DNA of 10,117 nt from assembly GCA_013695395.1 (NCBI GenBank), contig JACDAP010000025.1:1-10117 (forward strand), given 5' to 3'. This document shows positions 1 to 6,340 of this stretch, piece by piece. The first letter of the stretch is position 1. The number at the start of each line of letters is the position of its first letter. The position numbers and the translations under genes are program-made. Source of the DNA: Solirubrobacterales bacterium (lineage in GTDB: Bacteria; Actinomycetota; Thermoleophilia; Solirubrobacterales; Solirubrobacteraceae). The notes beneath the pieces are model-generated. The model made no database searches and was not told the origin of the DNA. It worked only from the letters and a program-made list of their open reading frames with translations.

Positions 1-52
1 CCGAGGCCATGAGCAGCGCGGTCAGCGACACCTCGCCGCGCTCGCCCCTCAT
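1..52 (-). CDS. N-terminus of a pilin-like protein (partial, runs off left edge)
   Basis: Only the first 17 codons are in the window, reading MRGERGEVSLTALLMAS. A short charged leader followed by the start of a hydrophobic helix is the layout of a type IV prepilin or pseudopilin. The ATG overlaps the stop of the upstream PilV-like gene in an ATGA arrangement (positions 52-49), so the two are translationally coupled. Aligned with the usual G-FTLIE motif, V-S-L-T-A takes the place of F-T-L-I-E. Position -1 is then Glu and Glu5 is Ala, so the cleavage motif is degenerate. By position in the cluster it is probably a PilW- or PilX-like minor pilin, but the body of the protein is not visible. A short membrane protein unrelated to pilins remains possible. 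Confidence 0.7.
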   Translation of the reverse strand, partial: MRGERGEVSLTALLMAS

Positions 53-1635
53 CGGGTCACCGGCCCCAGGACGGTCGACTCGGCCAGGTGCTTGTCGACG
101 GCGGTCACGTAGTAGCTGTGCGGAATCCCGCCGGAGGAGGCGTCCGTCCACGTCGTACTCGTCACGTCGGTGAGGTCGATGCGGTCTGTGGCGGCCGTGC
201 CGTCGCGATAGATGTTGAAGTGGTCGACCGCGTCCCCCAGGTCCGGGTCGGGGCCACTCGGCGCGGACCAAGTCAGCTGAACACCCGTGCTGACCAGGAC
301 GGCCGAGAGGTTGGTCGGCGGCGGCGGCGGCCGGTTGGTCTGAGTGACGGTCACGCCGCTGGAGACGTCACCCTCGCGCAGGTTGCCGAGCGGGTCGCGG
401 TCGACGGCGACGACCTCGTAGGTCACCAGAGCGGCGTTGGGCGGGTTCGTGTCGCGGCAGCTCGTGACCCGCGCCAGTGTGCAGACCTCCGTCCGTCCCA
501 GCCCGAGGACGGAGCGGTAGACGCGGTGGCCTTCGACGTCGAGCTCCTTGGCCGGGCTCCACTCGATCTCCACCACCGTGCCGTTGCGCCCGGCCCCGAC
601 GCGGGCGGGGACGAACGGCCGGCGCCGGTTGACCACGACGGCGGCCGAGCGGGTGGCGCCGAACTGGCCGTACTGATTGAACCCCTTGGCGGAGACGAGG
701 CGGCTGCCGTCGAGCGTCTCCCCGTTGGCCGGCTGGGCTCCCGGCGTGGTGGTGACGGATCCGAGATTCCACTGGCCGGTCCACGTCCCGGGCGTGACGG
801 CCGTCCCGGTCCCGACCTGGCGCCCGTCGACGGCGAACGAGACGGTCGCGGGCGCCGGCGCCACGGTGGCGGTCAGCGAGACGGTCGAACCCGTGGTCAG
901 CGTCGAGGGCGTGGCGGTCAGCGTCGTGGCCGCGGGCGCCGCGGCGCTCCCGGGGGAGTTGACCGTCGTGGTCTGCAGGTTCCAGCCGCCGGGCCAGCGC
1001 ACGAGCGAGACGACGCGCTTGTAGTCAGCCGGAGCGGTGTCGGGTGTGACCCCGCAGCTTCCGAGCAGGCAGAGGCTGGCCGTCAGCTCCGCGAGGCCGT
1101 CGACGGTGCCGTTGAGGTCGACATCGATCCCGCAGTCCCCGGCCGTGACGCCGGCCCCCGCACCCCCGACCGGAGTGAGCAGGTCGCCGGAGACCGAGAG
1201 CCATTGGCTGCACTCCTCCGTGCTGGCGCCCGTGGCGCTGCGGCAGAAGACGCCGGCCTCGTGCGGCCCGATCCCGTCCCGCGGATCGTCGACGGTGCAC
1301 ACGCCGATCGAGATCGTGAAGACGGCCCCGCGGCGGTTGACCGTCCATCCCAGCCCGCCGAGCTGGCTGTCCCCGAGCCCAGGCCGCTGGCTGACCAGGC
1401 CGGCCAACGTGTTGGGGGTCATCTGCTCGTAGGGGATCGAGCGAGCCGCCTCGATGACCTCGCGCTGGAGCGCGGTGCCCGCCTCCCGCGTCTGCGTGTT
1501 CCTAGAGGTCGAGGACGCGTTGTCGAGGAGCGTCAGGATCCCGGACATGCCGACGAGCAGGAGCGCGGCGGCGACGAGGGTCTCCACCAGCATGAAGCCG
1601 CCCTCGCCCTCGTGGATCCTCGCTCGGAACGCCAT
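49..1635 (-). CDS. PilV-like large minor pilin with Ig/Fn3-type C-terminal domains
   Basis: This is a 528-aa type IV prepilin-like protein. The leader is 13 residues ending EGG, cleaved before FMLVE, with Glu5 present at residue 18; a hydrophobic helix runs to about residue 37. Residues 50-215 resemble the PilV-like protein at 6337-7173, sharing an R-E-x-G-T-x-L-x-R-E-V stretch and the signature RRG...IGxC-DDPxDGIG. Residues 171-179 (DVDLNGTVD) look like a DxDxNG calcium-binding loop. Residues about 236-336 look like an Ig-like domain; about 340-430 and 438-525 look like two Fn3 modules, each with a W-S-(P/A) strand and a YxVxAVD ending, separated by a proline run. Ordinary PilV-like pilins are far shorter, so this may be a pilus-tip or adhesive subunit (inference). 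The ATG at 1635 is supported by an in-frame TAG four codons upstream. The 3' end overlaps the next pilin gene. Confidence 0.88.
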   Translation of the reverse strand: MAFRARIHEGEGGFMLVETLVAAALLLVGMSGILTLLDNASSTSRNTQTREAGTALQREVIEAARSIPYEQMTPNTLAGLVSQRPGLGDSQLGGLGWTVNRRGAVFTISIGVCTVDDPRDGIGPHEAGVFCRSATGASTEECSQWLSVSGDLLTPVGGAGAGVTAGDCGIDVDLNGTVDGLAELTASLCLLGSCGVTPDTAPADYKRVVSLVRWPGGWNLQTTTVNSPGSAAAPAATTLTATPSTLTTGSTVSLTATVAPAPATVSFAVDGRQVGTGTAVTPGTWTGQWNLGSVTTTPGAQPANGETLDGSRLVSAKGFNQYGQFGATRSAAVVVNRRRPFVPARVGAGRNGTVVEIEWSPAKELDVEGHRVYRSVLGLGRTEVCTLARVTSCRDTNPPNAALVTYEVVAVDRDPLGNLREGDVSSGVTVTQTNRPPPPPTNLSAVLVSTGVQLTWSAPSGPDPDLGDAVDHFNIYRDGTAATDRIDLTDVTSTTWTDASSGGIPHSYYVTAVDKHLAESTVLGPVTR

Positions 1636-1768
1636 CTCACCGTGCTATCGGCGGAGAATCAGATTCCGACGAGCGCCCTGGCCGAGTGACTAGACGCCAG
1701 GTCCCAATCCTGGGTAGGTTCTCGAACCCATGTCGCTGTCGTGAGCCGGTTCAGCGACGCACCGACGC

Positions 1769-3094
1769 TCAGACCGGAGAGATCTGGGAGGGCGGCCGCG
1801 ATGATCCCGGCGTGGGCAGTCCATCCGGCCATTCGGTCGGTCCGCGACGCTCGGCAGCCGGGGCGGCGAGGAGGCTCGGCATCGACGCCGCCAGCGTCAC
1901 GTGGACACCTCGAAGCGCGGTGGAGACCCGTCGAGGAGCGAACAGCCGCGCGCAGAGCAGGAACCAGAGTGGGACCGCCCACGCGAGGAACACCACCCCC
2001 TCGAGGTCGACGTGCGTCCCGCGCAGAGCGTTGAAGGACGCCGCCGTCGCCAGGGCCACGATTCCGCTCAGGACCGGCGGGCGACGCCGGAGCCCGCATT
2101 CCCACGTGAGCAGGACGATGACGAACGGGACGAAGTAGTAGTTGATGCTCCAGGTGTCGAGGAGACAGCGGGTGAGAAAGGCGAGCGCGAGCGCCAGAGC
2201 CGCGTCACTCGCGCGAGCACCGTCGATCCTCGAGCGCGCCAGCGCCCACACGGCGCCGACCCCGAGTCCGCCGAGTGCGACCAACGGATGGGTCAGCTTG
2301 GCGATCAGCGGCGGAGCGATGCGCGCACCCTCGGGGGCTCCGGGCGTGGGATTGCCGGGCTCGCCGAGGAACCAGAAGAGCTGCCACGGGTGGAACAACG
2401 TCCCGGAGGAGGTGGCCAACCGCGTCCCCTCGGTGACCCGCCCGGCCGCCAGCACCAGCGGCACCATGACCGCCGCGGCGATCACCCCCGCGATCGCACC
2501 GGCCCGCAGACGATCACCGTGCGTCGGGAGAACGGAAAGGACAGGGACCACCGCGAACACGGCCCACGCCTTGTTCGCCAGGGCCGCGCCGAGCAGCGCA
2601 CCCGCCAACCACGTGCGCCCGCTGATCGCGGCACCGACGGCGGCGGCGCACAGCACCCCGCCGAGCAGCTCCTCGGCGTGCCCGAACTGGAGAGCCGCGA
2701 AGAAGAGCGGATGGACGATGCACAGCGCCAGCGCCACCCACGCGCCGAGCGGGGAGCGTGCGCGGAGACGATGGAAGAGCACCATGCCGAGCGCCGCAGC
2801 GGCGAGGATCGCCGGCACGGCGAAGGCGCGGAAGACGGCCAGCTCACCGCCGCCGAGCAGGGCGGTGACGCGGGCGAAGGGTGCCCGGAGGAGGAGCGAG
2901 CCGCCGTAGAGCGGCGCAGCGTCGTAGAAGTCGCCCCACCGGCCCTCGGCGATGGCGGTCGCGGAAGGGAGCGCCTCGATGTCGTAGTCGCTGAAGGCGA
3001 AGTCGACGAGCCCGATCGCGGCGAGGTAGCACGACGCGACGAGGCAGAAGAGCAGCGGAGGGAGCTCGCGACGGACGGTGCTCAGCGACGGCAT
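1769..3094 (-). CDS. Multi-pass membrane protein, GT-C glycosyltransferase-like
   Basis: This is a 441-aa very hydrophobic protein with about ten predicted membrane segments, e.g. around residues 11-33, 88-108, 116-136, 143-158, 162-188, 197-217, 270-287, 297-313, 319-332, 342-355 and 366-384. The first outer loop holds a DYDIE motif (residues 36-40), followed by a long soluble stretch. An acidic motif at this place, with many helices, is typical of GT-C (dolichol/polyprenyl-phosphate-sugar dependent) transferases. An FGHAEE motif (137-142) and an NKAW motif (174-177) are further landmarks. The last 50 residues are Pro/Ser/Arg-rich and probably cytoplasmic. The start has AGAGGA about 7 bases upstream. 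It lies between two pilin genes, so modification of pilins or surface glycans is a reasonable idea. No catalytic family was confirmed, and a generic hypothetical membrane protein is the alternative. Confidence 0.75.
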   Translation of the reverse strand: MPSLSTVRRELPPLLFCLVASCYLAAIGLVDFAFSDYDIEALPSATAIAEGRWGDFYDAAPLYGGSLLLRAPFARVTALLGGGELAVFRAFAVPAILAAAALGMVLFHRLRARSPLGAWVALALCIVHPLFFAALQFGHAEELLGGVLCAAAVGAAISGRTWLAGALLGAALANKAWAVFAVVPVLSVLPTHGDRLRAGAIAGVIAAAVMVPLVLAAGRVTEGTRLATSSGTLFHPWQLFWFLGEPGNPTPGAPEGARIAPPLIAKLTHPLVALGGLGVGAVWALARSRIDGARASDAALALALAFLTRCLLDTWSINYYFVPFVIVLLTWECGLRRRPPVLSGIVALATAASFNALRGTHVDLEGVVFLAWAVPLWFLLCARLFAPRRVSTALRGVHVTLAASMPSLLAAPAAERRGPTEWPDGLPTPGSSRPPSQISPV

Positions 3095-3145
3095 CTGCGT
3101 TCCTCTCGTGGTGCGGCGGTGACGTGAGGTGGGTCCGGACGTGCG

Positions 3146-3171
3146 AAGGGCGGGCCCGGAGGCCCGCCCTT
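3146..3171 (-). terminator. Hairpin terminator after the major pilin gene
   Basis: A perfect 11-bp GC-rich stem (AAGGGCGGGCC pairing with GGCCCGCCCTT) closes a 4-base loop. It begins 27 bases past the pilin stop codon and ends 51 bases before the GT-C-like gene. No clear U-tract follows on the minus strand, which is common for high-GC actinobacterial terminators. It would separate an abundant major-pilin transcript from the genes beyond it, either fully or as an attenuator. Confidence 0.72.
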
Positions 3172-3198
3172 GCGGAAGTGCTGCGGTGGGGCTAGGTG

Positions 3199-3609
3199 CT
3201 ACCAGCCACCGGAGGAGTTGCAGCCGCCGACGCCGGACGCGCTACAGGTGCGGGAGAACTCGCCCGAGCCGGTCTTCGTGATGGTGAACGTACGGCCGTC
3301 CTTGGAGGCGGCGACGACGTTGTACAGACTGTCGACGACCGCGCTGACGGTGACGGTGCCCGCCACGCCCGGCGCGTTCGTGCAGTCGGCCGGCTGCTGC
3401 GTGAGGCAGGACTCGACCTGGGTGATCGCGTTACGAGCATCGGACTTGGCCGAGGAATCCTCGGCCTTCTTCGACTGACCCAGGAAGGTCGGAAGGGCGA
3501 TCGCGGCGAGGATGCCGATGATCAGGATGACGACCAGGAGCTCGATCAGGGTGAAGCCCTTCTCGTCGTCGTTGGCGCCACGAAGGCGGTTGAGCATGCG
3601 CTGCAGCAT
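3199..3609 (-). CDS. pilA: Major type IV pilin, PilA-like
   Basis: This is a 136-aa prepilin: an 18-residue charged leader ending DDEKG, cleavage before FTLIE, Glu5 at residue 23, and a classic hydrophobic helix with the conserved Pro22 of the mature form (residue 40, ALPTFLGQ). The mature protein is about 118 aa, in the range of compact major pilins and type II secretion-type pseudopilins. Four cysteines (68, 76, 122, 130) could form two disulfides, one of them near the C-terminus. The sequence ends in a Gly/Ser tail with a terminal Trp. The frame stays open upstream to 3696, but the ATG at 3609 is chosen because AGGAGG lies 7 bases before it and because the upstream codons fall in the structured leader. 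The riboswitch upstream and the strong terminator downstream suggest its own regulated, high-level transcript. A pseudopilin such as GspG is the main alternative. Confidence 0.93.
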   Translation of the reverse strand: MLQRMLNRLRGANDDEKGFTLIELLVVILIIGILAAIALPTFLGQSKKAEDSSAKSDARNAITQVESCLTQQPADCTNAPGVAGTVTVSAVVDSLYNVVAASKDGRTFTITKTGSGEFSRTCSASGVGGCNSSGGW

Positions 3610-3616
3610 TCGAGTT

Positions 3617-3622
3617 CCTCCT
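3617..3622 (-). promoter_or_regulatory. Strong Shine-Dalgarno site of the major pilin gene
   Basis: AGGAGG is followed by a 7-base spacer and then the ATG at 3609. It is the best ribosome-binding site in the window and decides the pilin start over the longer open frame. The minor pilin genes have much weaker or coupled sites, in line with the higher output expected of the major subunit. Confidence 0.88.
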
Positions 3623-3678
3623 AAGGATCTCTTGACCATGGAATATGAGTGGCCAGCTCCGCGGACGTCGGGTTCCCG

Positions 3679-3700
3679 CGGGGTCATGCTGTGCACCCCG
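3679..3700 (-). promoter_or_regulatory. Candidate expression-platform hairpin of the riboswitch
   Basis: CGGGGT (3700-3695) and ACCCCG (3684-3679) form a perfect 6-bp stem around a 10-base loop, directly after the riboswitch. Its first base, C3700, is also the last base of the P1-closing CACC. The hairpin and a fully closed P1 therefore compete at that point. No U-tract follows, so it cannot be said whether this acts as a terminator, an anti-terminator or a spacer structure. Confidence 0.4.
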
Positions 3701-3777
3701 GTGATGGCTGGGCAGCCTCCCGATGAGGAGGTCCCTGGCTTTGCGTCCCCCTCTCACGAGAGGTTTGCCCTTGCACC
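3700..3777 (-). ncRNA. c-di-GMP-I (GEMM-I) riboswitch in the major pilin leader
   Basis: On the minus strand this matches the GEMM-I architecture in order. GGTG (3777-3774) can pair with CACC (3703-3700) as P1. GGGCAAACC lies at 3770-3762. P2 is CCTCTC/GAGGGG with one G-U wobble and a GTGA (GNRA) tetraloop at 3757-3754. The invariant GACGCAAAGCC lies at 3747-3737. A second arm holds CCTCC/GGAGG (3731-3727 with 3720-3716) and GGCT/AGCC (3717-3714 with 3709-3706); these overlap by two bases, so exact pairing on that side is uncertain. The AGGG run before CAAACC keeps a G where the cGAMP-preferring variants carry A, so c-di-GMP is the likely ligand. The aptamer ends 90 bases before the pilin ATG, and the class is known upstream of pilus and motility genes in other bacteria. 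Confidence 0.88.
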
Positions 3778-3830
3778 TCGGCGCTGGCTTGCTTGCACCC
3801 CTCTGGTCGGCCGCGTGGGGTGGCGGCTTT

Positions 3831-3863
3831 AGGGTCTGGACCCCATCCCCGCAGGTTCTGGAC
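3831..3863 (-). repeat. Two GTCCAGAMCCT direct repeats, 22-bp period, upstream of the riboswitch
   Basis: GTCCAGAACCT (3863-3853) and GTCCAGACCCT (3841-3831) match at 10 of 11 bases and start 22 bp apart, close to two helical turns. They lie between the minor-pilin stop codon and the riboswitch, where a promoter or regulator site is expected. A protein-binding role is inferred only from spacing and location; chance similarity in GC-rich DNA is possible. Confidence 0.4.
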
Positions 3864-3870
3864 GTTTGTT

Positions 3871-3900
3871 GTAGTCCCGTTGCCGAGGAGGAGCGGTCAA
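3871..3900 (-). promoter_or_regulatory. Possible major pilin promoter
   Basis: TTGACC (3900-3895) resembles a -35 box and overlaps the stop codon of the PilX-like gene. An 18-base spacer leads to GACTAC (3876-3871), a poor -10. Transcription from here would give a leader of about 250 bases that includes the riboswitch. The weak -10 makes this tentative; read-through from the minor-pilin operon is an alternative. Confidence 0.22.
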
Positions 3901-5540
3901 CGCGTCGGGTTCAGGTCCCGGAACGTGCCCGGGACCACACCGGAGGTGCCGTACGCGGTGAGTGCGTTGACGATGGCGACGTCCGAGTGGATCGCCGAGC
4001 CGTAGGTCGACAGCTGGCTGCTTATGCCGGCCAACACGGTGGTGGCCGGAGTCGGGGGGATCGACAGGGTGCACAGCCCCAACACACGCAGGAGGCATCC
4101 GCCGTTGACGAGCGTCGTCACGAGGTCGTTGGCCCCCAACAGCCTCAGCGTGCTCACGACGAGCCCTGGGCAGGCGAAGATCGAGCAGATCAATTGATCT
4201 GCGTCGAAATCGGGGGGGACCGTCGCGACCATGGCGTTCTTGCCGTCGGCGTTGACCGAGCCGCGAACCCGCGCGCCCTTGTCGATCCGGACGAGCTCCC
4301 GGGTGGGCGTCGACTGCGACTGGTCGGCCGTCTGTTGGTTCAGCGCGTAGACGTTGCCCGTGAAGAGGTTCCTGGTCGCGGTCGGCGAGTAGGCGGCCCC
4401 GGTGTTCTCGCCGCGCAGGATCACGCGACCGCTGCCGATCACCAGCGCCTTGTAGCGCCGGCTCGCGGCGCTGAGGTCGATGACGCAGTACTGGTCGCCG
4501 GTTCCGACCCGCTCGATGAACACCACCGAGTTCTGCGTCGGGCTGCCGGTGATCGTGCACGCCTGCGTCGTCGCCACCGAGGAGGAACCCGGGGAGGTCT
4601 CCGAGTAGGTGCCCGAGGCACGCGCCTGCGAGCGCAGCTGTCCGATCGTCTGGACGTCGGTGGAGCTCGTCGTGGGGTACTGGGTGAACGCGCCGTTCGT
4701 GACGAGCGTGTTCACGGCGGGAACGGCACTCAGGGCGCCGATCGCGCCGGTGACGCAGGTCTTCTGCAGGCTCACGTCGTTGAGCAGCCCGCATCGCAAG
4801 CCCGTCACGCCCGAGGTGGGCACCGGGAACAGCGGGTCGGCCGCGACCACCGGGTTGGTCCCGAGCAGGTTGCCCGTCAGGCCGCTGAGCACCGTTGTGT
4901 TCGTGATCGCGGCCGTCGCGGTCGGGAGATCCTCCGAGACGTTGCCGGCGACCAGGCCGTACTTGGATTGGAGCACCGGGCCGGAGCGCACGCGAACCAG
5001 GCCGACGACTCGCCGCGGCCGGCCCTCGACGACCGATGAGGCCCGCACCCAGAGCAGGTTGTTGCCGTTGGCGTCCCAGTTGACCGTGCCGTTGGTGAGG
5101 GTCGCCTCGTTCCACACGGTCGTCGCGTTGTCGTCGTCGCAGACGTTCAGCTGCCACGTCGCGCCCGTGTACGCGACGTCGACGTACGCGGCGTTCAGCT
5201 GCGGCTGGATCAGCGCGGCGACGGTGCCCGCGGGCGCTGTGGCCCCGAGCGTCGCCGACGCAGCCGGCGTCGAACAGGCGGCTTGAACCGGCGAGTTGAT
5301 CGTGCCGCCCCCGGATGAGGCGGGCCAGTTGCGGCCGAGCACGAAGGCCTCGCTGGTGAGCACGCTCTCGCTGAGGTTGAAGCCGCGATCACGCGTCCGC
5401 TCGAGCTGCGACGAGCTCGCCTGGATGTCGACGACCGACAGCAGGGCCAACCCGAAGCCCAGCATGACCACGATCGCCAGCATCGAGGTGACGAGGACCG
5501 ATCCTCGCTCCCCGTCTCGGCCCGGTCGGCTCAGCTGCAT
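3897..5540 (-). CDS. PilX-like large minor pilin / pseudopilin
   Basis: This is a 547-aa protein with a short basic leader (MQLSRPGRDGERG) followed by a hydrophobic helix (SVLVTSMLAIVVMLGFGLALL, roughly residues 14-34). A segment then matches the PilX N-terminal layout, with Arg-rich turns and an N-L-S-E-S-V-L stretch near residue 55-61. As in PilX proteins, the FTLIE motif is loose: Ser replaces Phe1, and residue 5 is not Glu. The rest is a large Ser/Thr/Ala-rich exported domain with scattered cysteines and beta-rich segments; no catalytic motif is visible. The frame stays open far upstream, but the ATG at 5540 is chosen because it directly precedes the leader, has AGGTGG about 4-5 bases before it, and overlaps the PilW-like stop by 10 bases. 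It sits third in the order PilV-PilW-PilX, as in minor-pilin operons that prime pilus assembly. Confidence 0.85.
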   Translation of the reverse strand: MQLSRPGRDGERGSVLVTSMLAIVVMLGFGLALLSVVDIQASSSQLERTRDRGFNLSESVLTSEAFVLGRNWPASSGGGTINSPVQAACSTPAASATLGATAPAGTVAALIQPQLNAAYVDVAYTGATWQLNVCDDDNATTVWNEATLTNGTVNWDANGNNLLWVRASSVVEGRPRRVVGLVRVRSGPVLQSKYGLVAGNVSEDLPTATAAITNTTVLSGLTGNLLGTNPVVAADPLFPVPTSGVTGLRCGLLNDVSLQKTCVTGAIGALSAVPAVNTLVTNGAFTQYPTTSSTDVQTIGQLRSQARASGTYSETSPGSSSVATTQACTITGSPTQNSVVFIERVGTGDQYCVIDLSAASRRYKALVIGSGRVILRGENTGAAYSPTATRNLFTGNVYALNQQTADQSQSTPTRELVRIDKGARVRGSVNADGKNAMVATVPPDFDADQLICSIFACPGLVVSTLRLLGANDLVTTLVNGGCLLRVLGLCTLSIPPTPATTVLAGISSQLSTYGSAIHSDVAIVNALTAYGTSGVVPGTFRDLNPTR

Positions 5541-6340
5541 TCGACCACCTTCTGCGTGGTGCTGGTGACGCCGGCAGCGTCGGTGACGGTCGCGACGATG
5601 TTCGTGATGCCCTTGGGGATCTGCACTGGCGTCCCGGCGCTGCCGACCCCGAGCGAGACGCCGCCGGTGGTCGCGTAGGTGACGCCGGCCAGGCTCAGGC
5701 CGTTGGCGACGGTGCCGTTCAAGCTGAGCAGCGCCCCCGAGCTGTTGCAGGACGCTGTCACGTCCTCCGGGTTCACGATGAGGCTGCCCGCGGTCCGGCG
5801 CACGGTCGCGCTGGCTCTGAGCGTCGAGCTGGCGGTGTTGCCGCCGCCGCTGGCGTCGAGGTTGAGCGTGATCCCGACGCTGCGGACCGAGGCGGGCGTG
5901 GCCGAGCTGGCCGCGCCGTCGTAGGTGAAGGCCGTGGTGGTGCTGGCAGGCAGCGCAGCGACCACTCCCGCGGTGAATCCGCCACCCCCTGCTCCGCAGG
6001 CGCCCGTCGGCATCGTGGAGGTCGTCGAGACCGAGCGATGGAGCTGCCCCCCGGCGACGCACAGCCGCACGGTGCGTTGGCCGGTGGGTTCTATGACCGA
6101 GTACACGAGATCGTCGCCCTGGGCACGGCGGATGGTGGCCGCAGCACGGAGCTCGTCGACGGCGCGGTTCATCTCCGAGCGAGCCCGGTCGTTCGCCGTG
6201 GTCTGCCGGTTCTGCTGGGCGGCGTTGGAGCCGAACAGGTCGAAGGAGCTCAGGATCGCGAAGAGCACGATGATCGAGAGCGACATCACGACCAACAGCT
6301 CCACGAGCGTGAACCCCTCCTGACCGCGACGGTCGCTCAT
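5531..6340 (-). CDS. PilW-like minor pilin
   Basis: This is a 269-aa prepilin with a 9-residue leader (MSDRRGQEG), cleavage before FTLVE, Glu5 present at residue 14, and a hydrophobic helix to about residue 33. A polar helix rich in Arg/Glu (residues 40-66, including RARSEMNRAVDELR) follows, typical of PilW/PulJ-type minor pilins. The last 80 residues are beta-rich and end in a GITNIVATVTDAAGVTST stretch that resembles the end of HYR/Ig-like modules, so the tail may be an immunoglobulin-fold extension. Its ATG shares bases with the PilV-like stop (ATGA at 6340-6337), and its own end overlaps the PilX-like start. Three genes are therefore coupled in one operon. Assignment to PilW rather than PulJ/GspJ rests on context. 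Confidence 0.88.
   Translation of the reverse strand: MSDRRGQEGFTLVELLVVMSLSIIVLFAILSSFDLFGSNAAQQNRQTTANDRARSEMNRAVDELRAAATIRRAQGDDLVYSVIEPTGQRTVRLCVAGGQLHRSVSTTSTMPTGACGAGGGGFTAGVVAALPASTTTAFTYDGAASSATPASVRSVGITLNLDASGGGNTASSTLRASATVRRTAGSLIVNPEDVTASCNSSGALLSLNGTVANGLSLAGVTYATTGGVSLGVGSAGTPVQIPKGITNIVATVTDAAGVTSTTQKVVECS

Noticed and set aside
1706..1735. T-arm-like GGGTTCGAGAACC on the minus strand between the GT-C-like and pilin genes
   Set aside because: No acceptor stem, anticodon arm or D-arm can be built around it; it is a short palindrome only.
88..3127. Long plus-strand open frames opposite the large pilin and the GT-C-like gene
   Set aside because: Their products are Arg/Gly/Ala-rich low-complexity sequences without domain signatures, as expected opposite high-GC genes. 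The minus-strand frames have coherent leaders, membrane helices and domains.
3700..3777. cGAMP-specific (GEMM-Ib) interpretation of the riboswitch
   Set aside because: The bases before CAAACC read AGGGC, keeping G where cGAMP-selective variants carry A. A dual specificity cannot be excluded by sequence.
3723..5039. 438-codon plus-strand open frame antisense to the PilX-like gene
   Set aside because: It starts inside the riboswitch, has Arg/Asp-rich composition without motifs, and mirrors a minus-strand gene with a clear pilin N-terminus.
5541..6062. 174-codon upstream extension of the PilX-like frame
   Set aside because: The extension is low-complexity and lies in another frame over the PilW-like gene. 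The internal ATG at 5540 has a ribosome site and is directly followed by the leader and helix.
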